64,000 nt of DNA, taken from the NCBI RefSeq assembly GCF_013409255.1, contig NZ_JACCAS010000001.1:1860001-1924000 (forward strand), in the 5' to 3' direction. Source of the stretch: Paraburkholderia bryophila (GTDB lineage: Bacteria; Pseudomonadota; Gammaproteobacteria; Burkholderiales; Burkholderiaceae). The first letter of the stretch is position 1; every line of letters begins with the position of its first letter. Under the pieces are notes generated by a model that did no database searches, was not told the origin of the DNA, and worked only from the letters and a program-made list of their open reading frames with translations. Positions 56,534 through 64,000 of the stretch are shown one piece after another. Both the position numbers and the translations under genes were made by a program.

Positions 56534-58207
56534 ATGGCATACAACCGTCGTTCGAAGAACATCACGCAAGGCGTGGCGCGTTCACCGAATCGTTCCATGT
56601 ACTACGCTCTCGGCTACGAGAAAGAAGACTTCGACAAGCCGATGATCGGCATCGCCAACGGCCACTCGACCATCACGCCGTGCAACTCCGGCCTGCAACG
56701 TCTGGCCGACGCGGCCGTCGCCGCGGTCAAGGGCGCCGACGCGAATCCGCAGATCTTCGGCACGCCGACCATCTCGGACGGCATGTCGATGGGCACCGAA
56801 GGCATGAAGTACTCGCTCGTCTCGCGCGAAGTGATCGCCGACTGCATCGAGACCTGCGTGCAAGGCCAATGGATGGACGGCGTGGTCGTGATCGGCGGCT
56901 GCGACAAGAACATGCCGGGCGGCATGATCGGCCTCGCGCGCACCAACGTGCCGGGCATCTACGTGTACGGCGGCACGATCCGTCCGGGCAACTGGAAGGG
57001 CGTGGACCTGACCATCGTGTCTTCGTTCGAAGCGGTCGGCGAATTCACGGCGGGCCGCATGTCGGAAGAGGATTTCGAAGGGATCGAGAAAAATGCGTGT
57101 CCGTCTTCCGGATCGTGCGGCGGCATGTACACCGCCAACACGATGAGCTCGTCGTTCGAGGCACTCGGCATGTCGCTGCTGTATTCGTCGACGATGGCCA
57201 ATCCGGACGACGAAAAGGTCGACTCGGCCGCCGAATCGGCGCGCGTACTGGTCGAAGCGGTCAGGAAAGACCTGAAGCCGCGCGACATCATCACGAAGAA
57301 GTCGATCGAGAACGCCGTCGCGCTGATCATGGCGACCGGCGGCTCAACCAATGCCGTGCTGCACTACCTGGCGATCGCGCACGCGGCCGAGGTGGAATGG
57401 ACTATCGAAGACTTCGAGCGCATGCGCAAGAAAGTGCCGGTGATCTGCAACCTGAAGCCGTCCGGCCAATACGTCGCGACGGATCTGCATAAGGCCGGCG
57501 GCATTCCGCAAGTCATGAAAATCCTGCTCGACGCGGGAATGTTGCACGGCGATTGCATCACGATCACCGGCAGGACGCTGGCTGAAGAACTGAAAGACGT
57601 GCCGGGCAAGCCGAGCGCCGATCAGCAGGTGATTTTCCCGATCGACAAGGCGTTGTACAAAGAAGGCCACCTCGCGATCCTGAAGGGCAATCTTGCCGAA
57701 GACGGCGCGGTCGCCAAGATCACCGGCTTGAAGAACCCGGTCATCACCGGCCCGGCCCGCGTGTTCGACGACGAACAGAGCGCGCTCGAAGCGATTCTGG
57801 CCGACAAGATCGTCGCCGGCGACGTGGTCGTGCTGCGCTATCTCGGTCCGAAGGGTGGACCCGGCATGCCGGAGATGCTCGCGCCGACGTCGGCGATCAT
57901 CGGCAAGGGGCTGGGCGAGACCGTCGGCCTGATCACCGACGGCCGCTTCTCGGGCGGCACGTGGGGCATGGTGGTCGGCCACGTCGCACCGGAAGCGTTC
58001 GTGGGCGGCACGATCGCGTTCGTGCAGGAAGGCGATTCGATCACGATCGACGCGCACAAGCTGCTGCTGCAATTGAATATCGACGACGCCGAGTTGCAGC
58101 GCCGCCGCGCCGCCTGGCAGCAGCCGAAGCCACGCTACACGCGTGGCGTGCTGGCGAAGTATTCGGCGTTGGCGTTGCCGGCTAACAAGGGGGCGATTAC
58201 GGGGTGA
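56534..58207 (+). CDS. ilvD: Dihydroxy-acid dehydratase
   Basis: 557 aa. Fe-S enzyme dehydrating 2,3-dihydroxy-isovalerate and -methylvalerate in valine and isoleucine synthesis. Cluster Cys in CNSGLQ, CDKNMPG and [11 protein letters not shown], and the C-terminal [27 protein letters not shown] site upstream of ATG 56534. Short type (about 557-570 aa) of the family. Confidence 0.96.
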   Translation: MAYNRRSKNITQGVARSPNRSMYYALGYEKEDFDKPMIGIANGHSTITPCNSGLQRLADAAVAAVKGADANPQIFGTPTISDGMSMGTEGMKYSLVSREVIADCIETCVQGQWMDGVVVIGGCDKNMPGGMIGLARTNVPGIYVYGGTIRPGNWKGVDLTIVSSFEAVGEFTAGRMSEEDFEGIEKNACPSSGSCGGMYTANTMSSSFEALGMSLLYSSTMANPDDEKVDSAAESARVLVEAVRKDLKPRDIITKKSIENAVALIMATGGSTNAVLHYLAIAHAAEVEWTIEDFERMRKKVPVICNLKPSGQYVATDLHKAGGIPQVMKILLDAGMLHGDCITITGRTLAEELKDVPGKPSADQQVIFPIDKALYKEGHLAILKGNLAEDGAVAKITGLKNPVITGPARVFDDEQSALEAILADKIVAGDVVVLRYLGPKGGPGMPEMLAPTSAIIGKGLGETVGLITDGRFSGGTWGMVVGHVAPEAFVGGTIAFVQEGDSITIDAHKLLLQLNIDDAELQRRRAAWQQPKPRYTRGVLAKYSALALPANKGAITG

Positions 58208-58350
58208 TGCCCGAGCGCAGGAAATGGAAACGCTGCTTTTGATTTGACTCGCGTGGCTTTCGCGAGGCGCGTCTGAGGCTGCGGTCCAGCCCGCGCCGGC
58301 AACCTATGCCAGGTCGGTAAGCTACACAACTAAGCTACGTAAAAGCGCAG

Positions 58351-58386
58351 AGGGGCGCACGGAAAACCGTGCGCCCCTTTCCTTTT
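58351..58386 (+). terminator. Intrinsic terminator of ilvD
   Basis: 12-bp stem AGGGGCGCACGG / CCGTGCGCCCCT, AAAA loop and a T-rich tail, about 140 bp after the ilvD stop. The 58208-58350 stretch shows no gene. Confidence 0.88.
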
Positions 58387-58433
58387 ATAATGCCTGCACC
58401 ACGAGTCGGGCATCTGCACCGACGGAGACCAGA

Positions 58434-58775
58434 ATGAAATCCATGTCGCATGCAGCGCTTGCAACCGCCGGCCTGCTAGGCGTTATCTTGAGCGTCGGCA
58501 GTCCGGTCGCGCATGCCGAGGCCGCTGCCGGTCTGGCGCTGGCCCAGCAGCAGAACTGTATGAGTTGTCACGCGGTCGCGCGTCCGTTCATGGGACCGGC
58601 GCTACATGATGTCGCAACGAAATATGCCGGTCGCGACGACGCCGCAACCTATCTGAAGAACAAGATTCTGGATGGCAGCGCCGGCGTGTGGGGAATGGTG
58701 CCCATGCCCGCGAACACGCAACTCACGCCCGATCAGGCGGCCACGTTGGCAGGCTGGGTGTTGTCGCTGAAATGA
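58434..58775 (+). CDS. Class I c-type cytochrome
   Basis: 113 aa. Sec signal (about 1-28, ending VAHAEA), heme-attachment CMSCH near residue 42-46 and the axial Met region WGMVPMPANTQLTPDQA. A small periplasmic cytochrome c of the c551/c552 type. Electron partner unknown. Preceded by the ilvD terminator and a GGAGACC site. Confidence 0.92.
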   Translation: MKSMSHAALATAGLLGVILSVGSPVAHAEAAAGLALAQQQNCMSCHAVARPFMGPALHDVATKYAGRDDAATYLKNKILDGSAGVWGMVPMPANTQLTPDQAATLAGWVLSLK

Positions 58776-58785
58776 TGACGCCCAT

Positions 58786-58841
58786 GCATCGGTGAGTGTG
58801 CATCGGTGAGTGTGCATCGGTGAGTGTGCATCGATGATCGT
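58786..58841. repeat. 14-bp tandem repeat
   Basis: Three perfect copies of GCATCGGTGAGTGT and a degenerate fourth (GCATCGATGATCGT), between the convergent cytochrome and DUF2486 genes. No spacers, so not a CRISPR. Could vary in copy number between strains. Confidence 0.9.
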
Positions 58842-58897
58842 GCAGCGTTGATGGCGCTGAAACGCATGCCCGCGTTTCAAGCCGCCTTCCCTTCGAA

Positions 58898-59608
58898 TCA
58901 CGCGTGGCCTGAGCGCCGCGCGATCTCTTCCTCAACCGCTTCCCGCACCCACGCGGTCATTTCGGTTTCCAGCGTGAGCGCGACTTCACGCGTGATCTGG
59001 CTGACCAGCCAGCCCGTGTGCTCCTGCAATGCATCGCGGCAGCGTGCCTCGATGACGTCGCGTCCCTCGCCCGTCAGGAAACTCGCGAAGCGTCCACGCA
59101 GGCGCTCGGCGATGAGATCTGCATCGACGAGACCCAACTGCGGCGCCGCCGTGGTTTCATGAGCGATATCGGGCGGCACGCTCGTACCGGCTTCGAACGG
59201 AGCAAGAGGCTCGGCGCGATTGAAGACGCCGGCATCGCGCTCGGGCACATCGTCATGCGCGTGATGCGCGCGCGAACGCTTCTTCGGATGATGATCCGCG
59301 CCATGCGCTGGCGTATGCACAGGTTCCGGCGCGGCCACGCGGCCTAGCTCAAGCACCTCGTCCAGCGTCGGCAAGGGCGGCGGCTCGGCCGCGGGTCCCT
59401 GCTCGGCAGCGAGTTCATGCGCATGCATCGCGTGCGGCTCGAGCACCGGCTCAGTGCGAAAACCCGGCTCGCGCGGCGCACCGTCCTCCGTGATGGAGTG
59501 TTCCGCCGGCCCGGCGGCGTCGTTCGACGGATGACGCGCCTGCACCGGATTGCCCGGCACGAGAATCTCGCTTAGCACCGGAATCGAATTGTCGTGGGGA
59601 TCGGACAC
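58898..59608 (-). CDS. DUF2486 family protein
   Basis: 236 aa, cytoplasmic, no signal or membrane segment. The first 130 residues are Pro/His/Glu-rich and probably disordered (SDPHDNSIPVLSEILVPGN is the family start). The C-terminal part (RLRGRFASFLTGEGRDVIEARCR, VAREVALTLETEM-like) is helical. A Burkholderia-type protein of unknown function, encoded after pepA-holC as in related genomes. Convergent with the cytochrome gene. Confidence 0.8.
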   Translation of the reverse strand: MSDPHDNSIPVLSEILVPGNPVQARHPSNDAAGPAEHSITEDGAPREPGFRTEPVLEPHAMHAHELAAEQGPAAEPPPLPTLDEVLELGRVAAPEPVHTPAHGADHHPKKRSRAHHAHDDVPERDAGVFNRAEPLAPFEAGTSVPPDIAHETTAAPQLGLVDADLIAERLRGRFASFLTGEGRDVIEARCRDALQEHTGWLVSQITREVALTLETEMTAWVREAVEEEIARRSGHA

Positions 59609-59701
59609 GTGCGCTCTCCCTGTTTAAGTCGAAGCCAAGGCAGGCCGCATCCACGCCGGATCCTTCAGACAGGAGACCACGCGACGCGGATGGAAAAAGG
59701 C

Positions 59702-60118
59702 CTAGCTGCCTTGCTTGTAGTTGTTCAAAGCATAGCCGCGATCGCGATAGAAACGATAGCGTTCGCGGCCCGCAGCGAGTTCGTCGTGTGCGTTACCGAC
59801 CACTTCCAGCAATCTTTCGAAGCGGGCGAACTGGGCCGGCACCGTAGCACCCAGATTGAGCAGCACCTGATGATGCGGCACGTCGTCGAGATTCGACGCC
59901 AGGACGATAGGCGTTTGCGCGGCGAGCGGTGTGCCCGCCATGCAGTGCGGCACGAAGTCGAGCGGCGAGAAGGTCCACAGCTGTTCGTCGAAAGCCCGCA
60001 GACGCTCGGGCTCGGCCAGCACGATGGTCGGCTGGCCCGCCTGATACGCCTTGCGGATCAGGCGGCACGCATACAGCAGCGAATCGCCGACGTTCGAGTG
60101 AAAATCGATCCTCGTCAT
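59702..60118 (-). CDS. holC: DNA polymerase III chi subunit
   Basis: 138 aa. Chi protein of the replicative clamp-loader complex, which contacts SSB. FHSNVGDSLLYACRLIRKAYQ and DEQLWTFSPLDFVPHC are typical. Lies between pepA (106 bp upstream) and the DUF2486 gene; pepA-holC pairing is common in Proteobacteria. Confidence 0.93.
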   Translation of the reverse strand: MTRIDFHSNVGDSLLYACRLIRKAYQAGQPTIVLAEPERLRAFDEQLWTFSPLDFVPHCMAGTPLAAQTPIVLASNLDDVPHHQVLLNLGATVPAQFARFERLLEVVGNAHDELAAGRERYRFYRDRGYALNNYKQGS

Positions 60119-60224
60119 CGGCGGCTCCGCCTTGCGTCGACAGCCGGGCTTGCGCGCCGTTGCACAGCGCGGACCCGGCTTGCCGCCGGGTCCGCTACCG
60201 CGCTTGCTACCTTACTGCATTGCG

Positions 60225-61736
60225 TCATTGTGCAGCGCGGTCGATCAGGAACTGCGAGAGCAACGGCACCGGACGACCGGTCGCGCCCTTCGCCGCGCCG
60301 CTCTTCCACGCCGTACCCGCGATGTCCAGATGCGCCCACGGATACGCTTCCGTGAAGCGCGACAGGAAGCACGCCGCCGTCACGCTGCCGCCAGGACGGC
60401 CGCCGATGTTGGCCAGATCGGCAAAGTTCGACTTGAGCTGGTCCTGATACTCGTCGTCGAGCGGCATGCGCCAGGCCGGGTCCGAAGCCTCACGCGATGC
60501 GTCGAGCAACTCGCCCGCCAGCGCGTCGTCTTTCGAGAACAGGCCGCTGTTGTGGTGACCCAGCGCGATGACGCAAGCGCCGGTCAGCGTGGCGACGTCG
60601 ATCACGGCTGCCGGCTTGAAGCGCTCGGCGTAGGTGAGTGCGTCGCACAGGATCAACCGGCCTTCGGCGTCCGTGTTCAGCACTTCGATCGTCAAACCCT
60701 TCATGCTGGTGACGATGTCGCCCGGCTTGGTGGCCGTAGCCGACGGCATGTTCTCAACCGCCGCGATGATCGCCACCACGTTGATTTTCAAGCCCATTTC
60801 GGCGACGGCGCGGATCGTGCCCAGCACCGAACCGGCGCCGCACATGTCGTACTTCATCTCGTCCATGCCTTCGCCCGGCTTCAGCGAGATGCCGCCGGTG
60901 TCGAACGTGACGCCCTTGCCGACCAGCACCACCGGCGCGGCCTTCGCGGCGCCGCCGTGGTACTGCAGCACGATGAACTGGGCAGGTTCGACCGAGCCGG
61001 CCGTGACCGACAGGAACGAGCCCATCTTCAGCGCTTCGCATTGCTTCTCGCCGAGCACTTCGACCTTCAGCTTCCAGTCTTTGGCGAGCTTCTTCGCGGT
61101 GTTGGCGAGGTAGGTCGGCGTGCAGACGTTGCTCGGCAGATTGCCGAGGTCGCGCGTCAGGTCCATGCCGTTGGCCAGCGCGGCGCCTTGCTTGGCGGCC
61201 AGCTTGGCGGCCTTGTCGTCGCCGGTGTTGACGCTGAACACGATGCGCTTCAGCGCGCGCGGCGTGGTGTCCGGCTTGCTCTTCATCTGCGTGAACTTGT
61301 ACGTCAGCTCGCGCAGCGCGAGGATCGCGGCGCGCACGCCCCAATCGGCCGAGCGTTCGAGGATAGGCAACTGGGCGAGCGTGAAGGTGACCTGGACGAT
61401 CTTGGTGCCCAGCAACGCGCGCCAGGCGGCGCGCGCAGCGTCGCCGTAGGCTTTCTGATTGAAAGCGTCCTGCTTGCCGAGACCGACCAGCAGCACACGC
61501 GACGCGCCGATACCCGACACTTCGTGCAGGAACAGCGTGGAGCCGGCTTTGCCTTCCATATCGCCGGCTTTGATGACACGGGTCAACAGCCCTTTCGTGG
61601 CCGCGTCGATCTCGAGCGCCGCGCCCGAAAGCGTCTGCGACTCGAACACACCGATCACGATGCAATCGGATTTACCGGTCAGGAAACCGTTTGACGAGCC
61701 TTTGGTCCAATCACAGGCTTTTATGCTAAAGTCCAT
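60225..61736 (-). CDS. pepA: Cytosol (leucyl) aminopeptidase
   Basis: 503 aa. Hexameric M17 metallo-aminopeptidase with two metal ions. Core motifs: [34 protein letters not shown] (catalytic Asp/Glu) and [10 protein letters not shown]. In other bacteria PepA also binds DNA. I chose ATG 61736 with GAGGA upstream; the longer frame to 61871 lacks a site. Divergent from lptF. Confidence 0.96.
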   Translation of the reverse strand: MDFSIKACDWTKGSSNGFLTGKSDCIVIGVFESQTLSGAALEIDAATKGLLTRVIKAGDMEGKAGSTLFLHEVSGIGASRVLLVGLGKQDAFNQKAYGDAARAAWRALLGTKIVQVTFTLAQLPILERSADWGVRAAILALRELTYKFTQMKSKPDTTPRALKRIVFSVNTGDDKAAKLAAKQGAALANGMDLTRDLGNLPSNVCTPTYLANTAKKLAKDWKLKVEVLGEKQCEALKMGSFLSVTAGSVEPAQFIVLQYHGGAAKAAPVVLVGKGVTFDTGGISLKPGEGMDEMKYDMCGAGSVLGTIRAVAEMGLKINVVAIIAAVENMPSATATKPGDIVTSMKGLTIEVLNTDAEGRLILCDALTYAERFKPAAVIDVATLTGACVIALGHHNSGLFSKDDALAGELLDASREASDPAWRMPLDDEYQDQLKSNFADLANIGGRPGGSVTAACFLSRFTEAYPWAHLDIAGTAWKSGAAKGATGRPVPLLSQFLIDRAAQ

Positions 61737-61873
61737 CGCGCTTGTCCTCGGATAAAGTCTGGGCTTAGGATGAAAGCCGCAATTATCCGCTATTTTTCCT
61801 GCGGCGGCTGCACCGGAGGTGTGACGGGGAGTAACCCTCGCGCCACTGAGAGCGCCCCCTCTCATCATCAATA

Positions 61874-62971
61874 ATGATCTTCGAACGCTCCCTCCAGCGC
61901 GAACTCGCGTATACGGCTGGTGCCGTGTTCATGGTTCTCCTCACGCTCGTGCTGACGACGATGATGATCCGTATCGTCGGCTTCGCGGCCTCGGGCGAGA
62001 TCGATCCACGCGACGTGCTGGTCCTGATCGGACTGACCGTGATCGGCTACCTGGCGATCATGCTCGTCGCGACCCTGTTCGTGTCGATCCTGTTCGTCCT
62101 GACGCGCTGGTACAAAGACTCCGAGATGGTCGTGTGGCTGTCCTCGGGTGTCAGCCTGACCCAATTCATCAAGCCGATCGGTATTTTTGCCACGCCGATC
62201 ATCATCCTCATCATGTTCTTCGTGTTCGTCGGCTGGCCGTGGTCGAACCAGCAGAGCAAGCTGATCCGCGCGCGCTTCCAGCAGCGCGACGAGGTCTCGC
62301 TGCTGGCGCCGGGTCAATTCCGCGAGTCGGCCACCAGCCACCGGGTGTTCTTCATCGAGAAGATGTCGCCTGATCAGGGACACGTGGAAAACGTGTTCGT
62401 GACCAGCACCGAGAACGGCAAGGTCAACGTGGTGGTGTCGAAGAACGGCCATACGGAGACGCATAAGAACGGCGACCGCTTCGTCGTGCTCGAAAACGGC
62501 CGGCGCTACGACGGCGAGCCGGGGCATCCCGACTTCCGCATCATGGAATTCGAGCGCTATGGCGTGAAGATCCAGAGCCAGCCGGTCGTCAACACGGCGA
62601 CCAGCACCGGCATGTCGACGCTCGCGCTGTTGCGCAATCCGACCAAAGAGAATCTCGCCGAATTCGCGTGGCGCGCGGGGCTGCCTTTGATCGCGCTCAA
62701 TCTGATGCTGCTGGCGATTCCTCTCGCGCACCAGAACCCGCGACGCAGCCGCACCATCAATCTGGTGATGGCGGTGCTGATCTATCTGACGTATTCAAAT
62801 CTGTTGAACGTGGTGCAGTCGTGGATCGAGCAGGGCAAGATGTCGTTCGGCGTCGGGCTGGTGGGACTGCACGTGGTCGTCGCGGTGGTCGTCGCGTTTA
62901 TCTTCTGGCTGCGCGTGCGCAACCGTCCGCTGTTCACGCGCGCCATGTTCAACCGTTCGCAGGGGACCTGA
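61874..62971 (+). CDS. lptF: LPS export ABC transporter permease LptF
   Basis: 365 aa. Six helices plus a large periplasmic beta-jellyroll between the third and fourth; part of the LptBFG complex that extracts LPS from the inner membrane. [42 protein letters not shown] and [13 protein letters not shown] are typical. Three bases before lptG. Confidence 0.96.
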   Translation: MIFERSLQRELAYTAGAVFMVLLTLVLTTMMIRIVGFAASGEIDPRDVLVLIGLTVIGYLAIMLVATLFVSILFVLTRWYKDSEMVVWLSSGVSLTQFIKPIGIFATPIIILIMFFVFVGWPWSNQQSKLIRARFQQRDEVSLLAPGQFRESATSHRVFFIEKMSPDQGHVENVFVTSTENGKVNVVVSKNGHTETHKNGDRFVVLENGRRYDGEPGHPDFRIMEFERYGVKIQSQPVVNTATSTGMSTLALLRNPTKENLAEFAWRAGLPLIALNLMLLAIPLAHQNPRRSRTINLVMAVLIYLTYSNLLNVVQSWIEQGKMSFGVGLVGLHVVVAVVVAFIFWLRVRNRPLFTRAMFNRSQGT

Positions 62972-62974
62972 CCG

Positions 62975-64000
62975 ATGCGCATTTATGAAAGGTATTTCGC
63001 GCGTCAGATCTACCTCACGTTCATTTTCATTCTGTTTGCGTTTTCGGGTCTGTTCTTCTTCTTCGACCTGATCAACGAACTGAATTCGGTTGGGCACGGT
63101 AACTACAAGTTTCAGTATGCGGTGCTGCGGGTCGCGTTGCAGACGCCGTCGCGCTTCTACGAAATCATTCCGGTTGCCGCGTTGATCAGTGCGATTTATG
63201 TGTTCGCGCAAATGGCGGCGAATTCCGAGTACACGATTTTTCGGGTATCCGGGCTGGCGACCAATCAGGCGTTGCGCTCGCTGTTGAAGATCGGGATTCC
63301 GCTGGTGTTCCTGACGTATCTGATCGGCGAAGTAGTTGGGCCTTATACGGATCAGTTGTCGGAGCGGGTGCGACTGGAGGCGCTGGGGTCGTCGGTGTCG
63401 AGTAACTTCCAGTCGGGTGTGTGGGTGAAGGACACGCTCACCGCGCGGGCCGATGGCGAGCAGGTGACGCGCTTTGTGAACGTCGGCGAGTTGAAGCCGG
63501 ATGCGACGATCAGCAATGTGCGGATCTATGAGTTCGATTCGAAGTTCCGTTTGTCGAATGTGCGGATCGCTAAAAGCGGCAAATATCAGCCGCCGGGCCA
63601 TTGGCAATTGACTGATGTGACCGATACGCAGTTGATCGATGTGCCGCCGCCTCCCGGGACGCCCGCGGATGCGTTGAATCCGGTTTATCGCGCGACTCAG
63701 GTTAGCTTGCCGGAGTATTCGCTGCGCTCGGAATTGACGCCGCAGATTCTGTCAGTGCTGCTGGTGTCGCCGGATCGGATGTCGATGTTCAATCTGTTTA
63801 GGTATATCCAGCATCTGACGGAGAATCATCAGGATACGCAGCGGTATGAGATCGCGCTCTGGCGTAAGATTTTGTATCCGTTTGCGGTGTTCGTGATGCT
63901 GGTTTTGTCACTGCCGTTTGCTTATCTGCATACGCGGGCTGGCGTGGTGGGGGTTAAGGTGTTCGGTGGGATCATGCTGGGGATGAGTTTTCAACTCTTC
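62975..64000 (+). CDS. lptG: LPS export ABC transporter permease LptG, partial (C-terminus beyond the right edge)
   Basis: 342 codons in the window. The second permease half: MRIYERYFARQIYLTFIFIL, FYEIIPVAALISAIYVFAQM, the periplasmic domain to about residue 270 and the start of the last helices (LWRKILYPFAVFVMLVLSLP). ATG 62975 follows the lptF stop by three bases. The window cuts the gene near its end. Confidence 0.96.
   Translation, partial: MRIYERYFARQIYLTFIFILFAFSGLFFFFDLINELNSVGHGNYKFQYAVLRVALQTPSRFYEIIPVAALISAIYVFAQMAANSEYTIFRVSGLATNQALRSLLKIGIPLVFLTYLIGEVVGPYTDQLSERVRLEALGSSVSSNFQSGVWVKDTLTARADGEQVTRFVNVGELKPDATISNVRIYEFDSKFRLSNVRIAKSGKYQPPGHWQLTDVTDTQLIDVPPPPGTPADALNPVYRATQVSLPEYSLRSELTPQILSVLLVSPDRMSMFNLFRYIQHLTENHQDTQRYEIALWRKILYPFAVFVMLVLSLPFAYLHTRAGVVGVKVFGGIMLGMSFQLF

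Noticed and set aside
58786..58841. CRISPR array
   Set aside because: Repeats are only 14 bp and adjoin directly, without spacers; no cas genes are present.

Overview
The window looks like chromosomal DNA of a beta-proteobacterium of the family Burkholderiaceae, most likely Paraburkholderia. The reasons are high GC, a glucokinase-HexR fusion gene behind zwf and pgl, Burkholderia-type small proteins (DUF3460, DUF2486), and the gene orders scpA-panC-panD, zapB-zapA-6S RNA, lgt/LysR/ilvD and pepA-holC. This assignment is by inference from gene content, not from a database search.

Layout. 1-6.5 kb: a sugar ABC transporter (3' genes off the left edge) diverges from zwf-pgl-glk/hexR, with a 19-bp HexR-type operator in front of zwf. 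6.6-16.0 kb: a seven-gene minus-strand operon that looks like an accessory biosynthetic cluster. In transcription order it holds a NodU/CmcH-type carbamoyltransferase, a 69-aa Nif11-like protein, a PhyH-type Fe(II)/2-oxoglutarate oxygenase, an ATP-grasp ligase, a fused GcvPA-GcvPB glycine-decarboxylase-like protein, a glutamine-synthetase-like ligase and an EamA exporter. A strong hairpin at 6578-6606 closes it and an AT-rich non-coding stretch of about 0.75 kb precedes it. This is the best candidate here for an undescribed system. 16.7-27.1 kb: bestrophin, an LprI-like protein, an arginine/lysine/ornithine decarboxylase, dcd, a degenerate SodC-like lipoprotein, the Mrp Fe-S ATPase, an OmpA-family lipoprotein and metG. 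27.3-28.5 kb: an isolated gene for a putative YopT-like cysteine protease or effector. 28.6-39.2 kb: tamA-tamB, a DUF3460 gene, scpA, panC, panD, an orphan ParA and a PaaI-type thioesterase. 39.2-40.9 kb: an IS1182-family element that has duplicated a 23-bp terminator stem-loop. 41-51.2 kb: a DoxX protein, then late cobalamin assembly and B12 uptake (cobQ; cobU-cbiB-cobD-btuF; cobC-cobS-cobT-btuD-btuC). 51.6-64 kb: zapB-like, zapA, 6S RNA, an EVE protein, a SIMPL protein, lgt, a LysR regulator, ilvD, cytochrome c, DUF2486, holC, pepA, lptF and lptG (cut by the right edge).

How the parts work together. The transporter imports a sugar, probably glucose. Glk, Zwf and Pgl feed it into the Entner-Doudoroff/pentose-phosphate entry, and the HexR half of the fused protein probably represses zwf through the operator. 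The cobalamin genes do nucleotide-loop assembly and salvage only; corrin-ring synthesis genes are absent from the window. The accessory operon combines hydroxylation, O-carbamoylation, two ATP-dependent amide-forming enzymes, a PLP amino-acid decarboxylase and an exporter, with no NRPS or PKS gene. This suggests a small carbamoylated amino-acid or dipeptide product, possibly made on the small Nif11-like protein. The product cannot be read from sequence.
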